5,539 nt of DNA from an uncultured Ruminobacter sp. GTDB lineage: Bacteria > Pseudomonadota > Gammaproteobacteria > Enterobacterales > Succinivibrionaceae. Below, piece by piece: positions 1 to 4,763 of the stretch. Position 1 is the first letter of the stretch. Each line of letters starts with the position of its first letter. The DNA lies in assembly GCA_900767005.1 (NCBI GenBank), contig CAAFXL010000071.1, forward strand, positions 1 through 5,539, written 5' to 3'. The translations under genes were made by a program, and so were the position numbers. Under the pieces are notes generated by a model that worked only from the letters and a program-made list of their open reading frames with translations, was not told the origin of the DNA and ran no database searches.

Positions 1-3
1 AAT

Positions 4-32
4 AAAAAAAGAATACTGATTTCTCAGTATTC
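4..32 (-). terminator. Intrinsic terminator, minus strand
   Basis: A perfect 9-bp stem, GAATACTGA (11-19) with TCAGTATTC (24-32), encloses a 4-nt loop. Read on the minus strand the stem is followed at once by seven T (plus-strand A run, 4-10), the form of a Rho-independent terminator. It lies about 170 nt beyond the stop of the LysR-type gene and is the best candidate for ending that transcript. In the plus direction the next T run (40-45) is 7 nt away from the stem, so plus-strand activity would be weaker. Confidence 0.75.
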
Positions 33-104
33 TCAAGGATTTTTTGGAATTAAAAATTTCTAAATTTTGTTATGAACCAAGATCTTACAAAATCCGAGGC
101 AAGT

Positions 105-141
105 AGGAGTAAAAGAACCAATCCTTTTACTCCTTTTTTTT
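105..141 (+). terminator. Intrinsic terminator, plus strand
   Basis: An 11-bp perfect stem, AGGAGTAAAAG (105-115) with CTTTTACTCCT (124-134), encloses an 8-nt loop and runs into a T tract (134-141). The polarity is plus, so it should end a plus-strand transcript entering from left of the window; no plus-strand gene is visible between base 1 and this site. It lies inside the expected 3' tail of the minus-strand LysR transcript. The two converging transcripts would therefore overlap, each passing the other's terminator before reaching its own. Confidence 0.75.
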
Positions 142-200
142 GTTTTTGTTCTCTCGAGCCAATTAGTTCGCACCTCAAAGTCTTAGGCAAAAATTTTAGT

Positions 201-1100
201 TTAACCCTTATTTTTCTCTAAATAATCTTTAACAAAGTTAATAAAATTATTTACTTGTGGAGTAGGTCTTTTTGAGTAAATGATACCATAAGGAATCGTA
301 TAATCCCATTCAACTTCAATTGGTACAATGTCAGGATGCACATTGGTCCAGCACTCAGTTAAAAGTAATAACTTATCGGTAGTGGCACAGCGATTAAAAA
401 CTACAAGGTCATAAAATTGCGTGGTGTTTTCGATAGTAATTTCAGGATGACTTTCAAGTTCATCGCGAATACTGTCATTAACCATAGAATCGCCCCGAGG
501 GATCATCATAATGGTTTCACCATAAAGATCTCTAATCTTTAACTTTATAAATTTTGCTAAACGGTGATTACGGTTTACACCAATTAGTTTTTTATATTTG
601 CCTAAGATTAGCCAATTACAATAATTTAATACGGTCTTAGAGTTACAAATAATGATTAGAAAATCAAATTTACTTCCTAACAATTTAATTTCAGATAAAA
701 TTCCGCGGTTATCATCAACATAAGTAACTTAGTTTAAGTTACATTTATCTAAGTTATAATTTATGCGATACCATAGATCAACAAATGGTTTAGCAGGATT
801 TAAGAGTGAGGTTCCAATCTTAAAAGTTATATGATTGCTTTCTTCTAATCTTTTGGCTTCAAGAAGGGCTCTAACTGAATAATCCTTAATAAATAATGCA
901 TCTTTATATATTTGCTCGCCTTGTGGAGTAAGTTTTATGCCATGAGCTTTACGTTCAAAGAGTTTTAGGTCAAGTTCCTCTTCTAATAAATTAATTTGCT
1001 TCATAATTGCAGGTGGCGTTTTAAAAAGAATGCTACTTGCTTTATTAAAACTTCCACTTTCAACAACGGCGATAAAAGTATCTAAAAGATGATTATACAT
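201..1100 (-). pseudogene. LysR-type regulator, interrupted by in-frame TAA
   Basis: This is a LysR-type transcriptional regulator whose frame is open from ATG at 1100 to TAA at 203-201 (299 codons before the terminal stop, normal for the family) except for a TAA at 731-729, codon 124. The N-terminal 123 residues hold the winged helix-turn-helix: LDTFIAVVESGSFNKASSIL, then the EEELDLKLFER and LTPQGE motifs. The effector domain follows the stop without frame change; codons 125-299 contain DDNRGILSEIKLLGSKFDF, GETIMMIPRGDS and EWDYTIPYG, all typical of one LysR subfamily. The stop sits in the first strand of the effector domain, where relatives as I recall them have a hydrophobic residue, so TTA to TAA is a simple explanation. 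A fragment with only the DNA-binding half could still be made but would lack ligand control. There is no clear ribosome binding site before the ATG. The gene diverges from the CMD-cupin gene, the classic LysR target arrangement. The family call is firm; the functional status depends on whether the stop is real. Confidence 0.88.
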
Positions 1101-1183
1101 AAAACTTAAAATACAAAATATTAGTCAAAAGAAAAATTAATGAAAATTTTTTGACGAGTTTAAGTAAAAATTTCTACGAATTA

Positions 1184-1212
1184 ATTATAGCAAAATTTTA
1201 GAAATGAGAAAA
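1184..1212 (-). promoter_or_regulatory. Extended -10 promoter of the LysR-type gene
   Basis: On the minus strand a perfect TATAAT (1189-1184) is preceded by TGC, giving an extended -10 (TGNTATAAT). A weak -35, TTTTCT (1212-1207), lies 17 bp upstream. Transcription would start near 1177, leaving a 5' leader of about 75 nt before the ATG at 1100. The same combination (TTTTCT, 17 bp, TGNTATAAT) occurs before the AAA-ATPase-like gene at 4603-4631. Confidence 0.6.
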
Positions 1213-1224
1213 TTGCATTAACTA

Positions 1225-1260
1225 TTAGTTTTAACAATAAGGTTTAGAATGGTATTAACT
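1225..1260 (+). promoter_or_regulatory. Promoter/operator of CMD-cupin gene, shared block
   Basis: A dyad TTA-N3-TTAA-N3-TAA (1225-1240) runs into GG and then a -10 candidate TAGAAT (1245-1250), with no recognisable -35 at 16-19 bp, as expected of an activator-dependent promoter. The block matches the flavodoxin promoter at 2437-2472 in 28 of 36 positions, including 15 consecutive bases around the -10. A second small dyad, AACTA-T-TAGTT (1220-1230), overlaps the left end and could be a LysR half-site. Transcription would start near 1257, leaving a leader of about 115 nt. Which protein binds is not shown by the sequence. Confidence 0.55.
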
Positions 1261-1274
1261 AAAAGTTAATACCA
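1250..1274. repeat. Perfect 11-bp inverted repeat near transcription start
   Basis: TGGTATTAACT (1250-1260) is followed by AAA and its exact reverse complement AGTTAATACCA (1264-1274). It begins at the last base of the -10 candidate and covers the predicted transcription start, where a repressor would block initiation. The left arm is part of the block shared with the flavodoxin promoter; the right arm is not conserved there. It has no T tail and is not a terminator. Confidence 0.6.
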
Positions 1275-1371
1275 AAATTTAAAATTGGAAATATCTTTTT
1301 CCAAAATTTCTCATTATCATTTAACTATCAAGAACAAATTAATCATTTTTTATTTGTTTAAGGTAGGACTA

Positions 1372-1806
1372 ATGAAAGAATTTTTAAACTCAAACATTAC
1401 TAAAAGATTTAAAAAAGTGTTTCTAGCATCCGTTTTAGGAACTCTATTTTTAACTATAATTAATAGTGCAAACGCCGAGGTAAAAGAAAGAATGACAGTT
1501 AAGCAAACCGCAGGACATGAAGTTTTAGGGGATTTTGCCCCAAAATTTGCTTCATTAAATGATGATGTATTATTTGGGGAAGTATGGTCAAGAGATGGAA
1601 AGCTTAGTTTAAAGCTTCGTTCTATCGTAACCATTTCTTCATTAATTGGTAAAGGTATCACTGATAACTCATTAGAATACCATCTAAAGGAAGCAAAGAA
1701 AAACGGAGTTAGTCAGCAAGAAATGGCTGAAATTTTAACTCATGTTGCTTTCTATGCTGGTTGGCCAAATGCATGGGCAGCTTTTAGAATGGCTAAAGAA
1801 GTTTAA
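1372..1806 (+). CDS. Secreted carboxymuconolactone-decarboxylase-like protein (first half of CMD-cupin)
   Basis: This encodes a 144-residue protein of the carboxymuconolactone decarboxylase (CMD) family. I chose the ATG at 1372 over an upstream TTG (1285) because it has AAGG 8 nt upstream and starts a good Sec signal peptide: basic start (TKRFKK, 10-15), hydrophobic core (16-30), and an Ala-X-Ala site with likely cleavage after Ala35. The CMD domain covers about residues 55-140, with the family segment HVAFYAGWPNAWAA (124-137). The whole protein has no cysteine, so it cannot work by the CxxC peroxidase chemistry of AhpD. Members of this group act on, or are assumed to act on, small carbonyl or lactone compounds; the substrate here is unknown. 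The frame stops at TAA (1804-1806) and stays open beyond it into a cupin domain. Relatives carry both domains in one polypeptide, so this is probably the N-terminal half of a broken gene, though the CMD domain looks complete and might still be made and exported. Confidence 0.85.
   Translation: MKEFLNSNITKRFKKVFLASVLGTLFLTIINSANAEVKERMTVKQTAGHEVLGDFAPKFASLNDDVLFGEVWSRDGKLSLKLRSIVTISSLIGKGITDNSLEYHLKEAKKNGVSQQEMAEILTHVAFYAGWPNAWAAFRMAKEV
1804..1806 (+). other. In-frame TAA between CMD and cupin domains
   Basis: Translation in the frame of the 1372 ATG reads AKEV-stop-KDGDLETHGGIFGMGEPND. The residues between the stop and the next ATG (1846) look like linker coding sequence and not a spacer, and the frame is unchanged. 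The full frame 1372-2232 would be 286 codons. A single base change to TAT, GAA, CAA or AAA would restore the fusion. Confidence 0.85.
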
Positions 1807-1845
1807 AAAGATGGCGATCTTGAAACTCATGGTGGCATCTTTGGT

Positions 1846-2232
1846 ATGGGAGAACCAAATGACGCTTATGCTAAATATTTTGTAGGTAAGAGCTACTTAA
1901 AACGTTTAACAACTCCTCAAGATGGCGTTCCGATGGCAAATGTTACCTTTGAGCCAGGAGCAAGAAATAATTGGCACATTCATCATGCAAAACAAGGTGG
2001 TGGTCAAATCTTAATTTGCGTGGAAGGTGAAGGTTGGTATCAGGAAGAAGGTAAAGAGCCAGTTTCACTAAAAGAAGGTGACATTATTACGATTAAACCA
2101 GAAGTTAAACATTGGCATGGAGCTAAAAAGGACAGCTGGTTTAGCCATATTAGTGTTGAAGTTCCAGGCGTTGAAACTAGCCATGACTTCCAGGAACCAG
2201 TTAACGATGAAGAATTTAATAAACTTCCATAA
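1846..2232 (+). CDS. Cupin-domain protein (second half of CMD-cupin)
   Basis: This is a single-domain cupin of 128 residues if translated from the ATG at 1846. Motif 1 is PGARNNWHIHH (37-47) with metal-ligand candidates His44, His46 and Gln54; motif 2 is GDIITIKPEVKHWHG (78-92) with His89. A Gln in place of the usual Glu is common in the HxH...GGQ cupins that sit beside CMD domains. Such proteins bind a divalent metal and are thought to act on small oxygenated compounds; the substrate is not known. Upstream of the ATG there is only a weak GGTGG (1830-1834), and codons 1807-1845 already read as linker, so this is best seen as the C-terminal half of a CMD-cupin fusion cut by the TAA at 1804-1806. 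Made alone it would lack a signal peptide and stay in the cytoplasm, unlike the fusion, which would be exported. The domain call is secure; independent translation is doubtful. Confidence 0.8.
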   Translation: MGEPNDAYAKYFVGKSYLKRLTTPQDGVPMANVTFEPGARNNWHIHHAKQGGGQILICVEGEGWYQEEGKEPVSLKEGDIITIKPEVKHWHGAKKDSWFSHISVEVPGVETSHDFQEPVNDEEFNKLP

Positions 2233-2297
2233 CTAAAAAAATAAAACTAAATCAACAATAAGGTTTTAATAAAACTTTCATAATATATCGCATAGTT

Positions 2298-2336
2298 AAA
2301 GAGAACTTTAAAAAGGCTTTAAAGGTTCTCTTTATT
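2298..2336 (+). terminator. Terminator after CMD-cupin gene
   Basis: AAAGAGAAC (2298-2306) pairs with GTTCTCTTT (2325-2333), and the stem continues inward with TTTAAA (2307-2312) against TTTAAA (2318-2323) after a single bulged G (2324). That makes 15 bp around a 5-nt loop. The T run (2331-2333, then ATT) is short and mostly inside the stem, so efficiency may be moderate. It lies 65 nt after the cupin stop and separates this gene from the flavodoxin promoter. Confidence 0.7.
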
Positions 2337-2370
2337 ACATAAGTAATGAATGAAACAAAAAAGAAAACTA

Positions 2371-2406
2371 TAAAATAGACAATAAAATAGACAATAAAAT
2401 AAGCAA
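2371..2406. repeat. Three tandem 12-bp repeats upstream of flavodoxin promoter
   Basis: Two exact copies of TAAAATAGACAA (2371-2382 and 2383-2394) are followed by a variant, TAAAATAAGCAA (2395-2406), differing at two bases. The array ends 25 bp before the -35 candidate at 2432. The A-rich, near-helical period could make an UP-element or a bend, or bind a regulator; slippage-derived neutral repeats are equally possible. Confidence 0.75.
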
Positions 2407-2431
2407 AAGTAAAACAAATTTAAAATACCCC

Positions 2432-2472
2432 TTGACTTAAAGTTAAGTTTAAGGATTAGAATGGTATTAATT
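2432..2472 (+). promoter_or_regulatory. Flavodoxin promoter with 19-bp spacer and dyad
   Basis: The -35 candidate TTGACT (2432-2437) and the -10 candidate TAGAAT (2457-2462) are 19 bp apart. The spacer holds an imperfect dyad, CTTAAAG-TTAA-GTTTAAG (2436-2453), one base from a perfect repeat. An over-long spacer with a dyad between -35 and -10 is the layout of MerR-family-activated promoters, and the half-site resembles what I recall for the AdhR/NmlR aldehyde-responsive group. The block 2437-2472 also matches the CMD-cupin promoter. No MerR gene is in the window. Confidence 0.6.
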
Positions 2473-2517
2473 TTAAGAAGGTACTATTTTTAAATAGTGT
2501 TTTTTATAGGAGCTAGG

Positions 2518-3057
2518 ATGAACAAATTTATTAAATATTTAGGAATATTATTATTTGGAGTAATGTTTATGAGTGAAGCAAGTGCAAAAGCAGTAGTTGT
2601 TTATTATAGTGCAACAGGTACTACTAAACTTGCTGCTTTAAAAATTGCCCTTTTACACAATGCTGATGTTTTTGAGATTAAGCCTAAAAAAGCTTACACC
2701 ACTGCAGATCTAGATTATCGTGACCATAATAGCCGTGTTTGCCGTGAGAACAAGGATATGAGCATTCGTGACAATACCCTTCTACAAAGTACTCCAGCAA
2801 ATTTTTCTGAGTATGATGAAGTATTTATCGGTTACCCAATTTGGTGGGATACTTATGCTTGGCCAGTAGATGGTTTCTTAGGAACTAACGACTTTACTGG
2901 TAAGAAGGTTTATCCATTCTGTACCTCTGGTGGTGACAGCATTGATGGAAGTATTGATACCATTAAAGCCAATTATCCAGATCTAAAATTAATGGAAGGC
3001 TTAAGAATTAAAAGTTCTACTTCTGAAGATGAAATTAAAGCTTGGATCAATCAATAA
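2518..3057 (+). CDS. Flavodoxin with Sec signal peptide
   Basis: This encodes a 179-residue flavodoxin, an FMN-binding electron carrier or quinone-reductase-like fold. The ATG at 2518 is chosen over an in-frame GTG (2497) because AGGAG (2508-2512) lies 5 nt upstream. Residues 1-23 form a signal peptide: Lys3 and Lys6, a hydrophobic stretch (7-18), and cleavage after Ala-Ser-Ala23. There is no lipobox cysteine, so the product should be soluble in the periplasm. The mature part starts directly with the flavodoxin core: first strand and phosphate-binding loop VVVYYSATGTTKLAA (26-40), the second FMN-contact region FIGYPIWW (103-110), and PFCTSGGDSIDGS (133-145). This order fits the short flavodoxin family often found beside CMD, cupin and aldo-keto reductase genes. 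The frame is intact and ends in tandem TAA TAA. Flavodoxins are normally cytoplasmic, so the export signal is the odd feature; the electron donor in the periplasm is unknown. It is probably transcribed from its own promoter (2432-2462), coregulated with the CMD-cupin gene. Confidence 0.92.
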   Translation: MNKFIKYLGILLFGVMFMSEASAKAVVVYYSATGTTKLAALKIALLHNADVFEIKPKKAYTTADLDYRDHNSRVCRENKDMSIRDNTLLQSTPANFSEYDEVFIGYPIWWDTYAWPVDGFLGTNDFTGKKVYPFCTSGGDSIDGSIDTIKANYPDLKLMEGLRIKSSTSEDEIKAWINQ

Positions 3058-3145
3058 TAATACTTTTTAGATTTATCGATTAATACTAATACTTTGATTA
3101 ATCTTAAAGAAAAATAAAATACTCATTTTATATTTTAAAAATTTT

Positions 3146-3243
3146 GGTAATCTATATTTAGATTTATAATCAGAAGAATTATAAAAAAGTAAAATTTAAA
3201 ATCGTAAATTTACTTTAAAATTTGATATTAGATTACCTTTTTT
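3146..3243 (+). terminator. Long imperfect hairpin with T run before dehydrogenase gene
   Basis: GGTAATCTA (3146-3154) pairs with TAGATTACC (3229-3237), extended by three more pairs past a bulged T, and is followed by six T (3238-3243). The enclosed sequence holds a second hairpin, AAAGTAAA (3186-3193) with TTTACTTT (3209-3216), plus three pairs past a bulge. Together they make a nested structure of about 92 nt with terminator polarity for the flavodoxin transcript. The large interior loop makes efficiency uncertain. A perfect TATAAT (3165-3170) lies inside it, so part of it may also act as the dehydrogenase promoter region. Confidence 0.45.
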
Positions 3244-3317
3244 AATTCATAAATTTTTAGAAAAAATTAATTTAAATATCATTAAAATTTACAAAGATTA
3301 AAAACTTAAGAGGTCAT

Positions 3318-4484
3318 ATGAAATTAGATTTTACCTTTTATGCTCCAACTAAGATTTATTTTGGGAAAATGTCATTAGATAATTTAGCTTTAGAACTAAA
3401 GCAATATGGAGATAATATCCTTTTAGTTTATGGTAAAGCATCAGTTAAAAAGATTGGTCTTTATGATAAAGTAATTAAAATCTTAAAAGATGCTGGTAAG
3501 AATGTAACTGAACTTGCTGGTGTTAGTCCAAACCCTCGTTACTCAGAAGTATTAGAGGGTTGCGAAAAAGTTCGTAACAATAATATTGATTTAATTTTAG
3601 CTCTTGGTGGGGGCTCAGTAATTGATTGCTCAAAAGCTATAAGTGCTGGAGCATATTGCGAAACCGATCCATGGAATAAATATTACCGTGACTTTAAGGA
3701 TGTAACTTGCAAAGTTATCCCAATTGGTAGCATTTTAACTATGGCTGGTACAGGTTCTGAAATGAACGCAGGCTCAGTTATTACCAATGAAGCTACTAAA
3801 GAAAAAGTTGGTCGAGTTTATCCAGATCAATTAAAACCAAAGTTTTCAATTTTAAATCCTGAATTTACTTATAGTGTTCCAAAGTATCAAATGGTTAGCG
3901 GCATTTCAGATATTATGTCTCATTTAATGGAACAGTATTTTTCAGGTGATGATGATAATACTACCGATTATGTAATTGAAGGTGTTTTAAGATCATTAAT
4001 TGTTTCAGCAAGAAAGGCACTTCAAAACCCTGAAGATTATGAAGCTCGTAGTAACATCATGTGGTCAGCTACCATTGCCCTAAATGATTTTACCGGTGTT
4101 TCAAAATCCCAAGATTGGCAAGTTCATATGCTTGAACATCAATTAGGAGCTTATACTGATTGTGCTCATGGTATTGGTCTAGGCATTATCGGTGTTCCTT
4201 ACTATAAATATATTTATAAACTTGCTCCAAAGAAGTTTGCAAGATACGCAAAAAATGTTTGGGATATTGATACAAGTAAGATGAGCGATGAAGAAGCTTC
4301 AATCGCTGGAATCAATGCTTATAGTGCATTCTTAAGAGAACTTGGTATCCCTGAAAGATTACGTGATGTTGGCACTACTAAAGAAATGCTTCCACTAATT
4401 GCAAATTCTGTTTTAAATATGGAAGGCGGCTACAAGAAATTTACTAAAGAAGATAACTTAAAAGTATTAGAAGCTGCTTTTTAA
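3318..4484 (+). CDS. Iron-containing alcohol dehydrogenase, YqhD/BdhA type
   Basis: This encodes a complete 388-residue group III (iron-activated) alcohol dehydrogenase, nearly the length of E. coli YqhD (387). The ATG at 3318 has AAGAGG 4 nt upstream. The N-terminal nucleotide-binding domain starts with FTFYAPTKIYFGK (5-17), followed by VYGKASVKKIGLYD (37-50) and the hallmark GGGSVIDCSKAI (97-108). The metal ligands are Asp198, His202, His270 and His284, in SDIMSH and in the WQVHMLEH...DCAHG segment; all four are present. Gly39 falls about where NAD-preferring relatives such as FucO have Asp, which favours NADPH (inference by memory alignment). The enzyme should reduce short-chain aldehydes to alcohols, as in butanol formation or detoxification of reactive carbonyls; it is cytoplasmic, with no signal peptide. 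No ribosomal or codon damage is visible. The 260-nt upstream gap and the hairpin at 3146-3243 suggest a separate transcript from the flavodoxin; the shared promoter block is not found here. A strong terminator follows 36 nt after the stop. Confidence 0.95.
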   Translation: MKLDFTFYAPTKIYFGKMSLDNLALELKQYGDNILLVYGKASVKKIGLYDKVIKILKDAGKNVTELAGVSPNPRYSEVLEGCEKVRNNNIDLILALGGGSVIDCSKAISAGAYCETDPWNKYYRDFKDVTCKVIPIGSILTMAGTGSEMNAGSVITNEATKEKVGRVYPDQLKPKFSILNPEFTYSVPKYQMVSGISDIMSHLMEQYFSGDDDNTTDYVIEGVLRSLIVSARKALQNPEDYEARSNIMWSATIALNDFTGVSKSQDWQVHMLEHQLGAYTDCAHGIGLGIIGVPYYKYIYKLAPKKFARYAKNVWDIDTSKMSDEEASIAGINAYSAFLRELGIPERLRDVGTTKEMLPLIANSVLNMEGGYKKFTKEDNLKVLEAAF

Positions 4485-4520
4485 TTTACTAAAACATTTT
4501 TTTGTTCCTTCAAATTTATT

Positions 4521-4546
4521 GCGTAGCTTTTTAGCTACGCTTTTTT
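4521..4546 (+). terminator. Strong intrinsic terminator after dehydrogenase gene
   Basis: A perfect 8-bp stem, GCGTAGCT (4521-4528) with AGCTACGC (4533-4540), encloses a TTTT loop and is followed by six T (4541-4546). It is GC-rich against an AT-rich background and begins 36 nt after the dehydrogenase stop. Confidence 0.93.
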
Positions 4547-4602
4547 ATTGTAGATTTTGAATAAACTTTCAAAAATAATATTAATAAAAAATATTCTTAT
4601 TA

Positions 4603-4631
4603 TTTTCTAAACTGAATAATTTTGTTATAAT
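4603..4631 (+). promoter_or_regulatory. Extended -10 promoter of AAA-ATPase-like gene
   Basis: TTTTCT (4603-4608), a 17-bp spacer and TGTTATAAT (4623-4631) give an extended -10 promoter of the same build as the LysR-gene promoter. Transcription would start near 4638, leaving a leader of about 125 nt before the ATG at 4764. That leader is very AT-rich and contains a 14-nt palindrome (TTTATTTAAATAAA), which is probably compositional. Confidence 0.55.
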
Positions 4632-4763
4632 GAAGAGGTGTAACATTAAGCTTTATTTAAATAAAATTAAATTTCTAACAAATTTATTGATTAAACTTAT
4701 TTTTGAAAAGAGATTTTTATATTATTATTTATTTAGAATCGAACCATAAGAGGCAGATAAATT

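Noticed and set aside
1..63. A 20-codon open stretch at the left edge ending in TAA (61-63) as the tail of an upstream gene
   Set aside because: It runs through a terminator hairpin and shows no protein character, so it is most likely non-coding.
1285..1371. An N-terminal extension of the CMD protein from TTG 1285
   Set aside because: It would put 29 residues in front of a good signal peptide, starts within a small hairpin arm, and lacks a ribosome binding site; ATG 1372 has one.
1350..1661. A minus-strand open frame of 103 codons opposite the CMD gene
   Set aside because: It lies wholly antisense to a recognisable CMD domain, resembles no family I know, has no ribosome binding site, and is expected by chance opposite an AT-rich gene.
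201..2232. Reassignment of TAA to a sense codon
   Set aside because: TAA also ends the LysR, cupin, flavodoxin and dehydrogenase frames at their expected family lengths, so it works as a stop here.
2371..2406. A CRISPR array
   Set aside because: The repeats are 12 bp, directly adjacent, with no spacers and only three copies.
2497..2517. GTG 2497 as the flavodoxin start
   Set aside because: The AGGAG at 2508-2512 lies inside that extension and is correctly placed for ATG 2518, which begins a normal signal peptide.
4632..4763. A structured leader or riboswitch before the AAA-like gene
   Set aside because: The only symmetry seen is AT-only palindromes expected from composition; no conserved GC-containing stems or known motif are visible.
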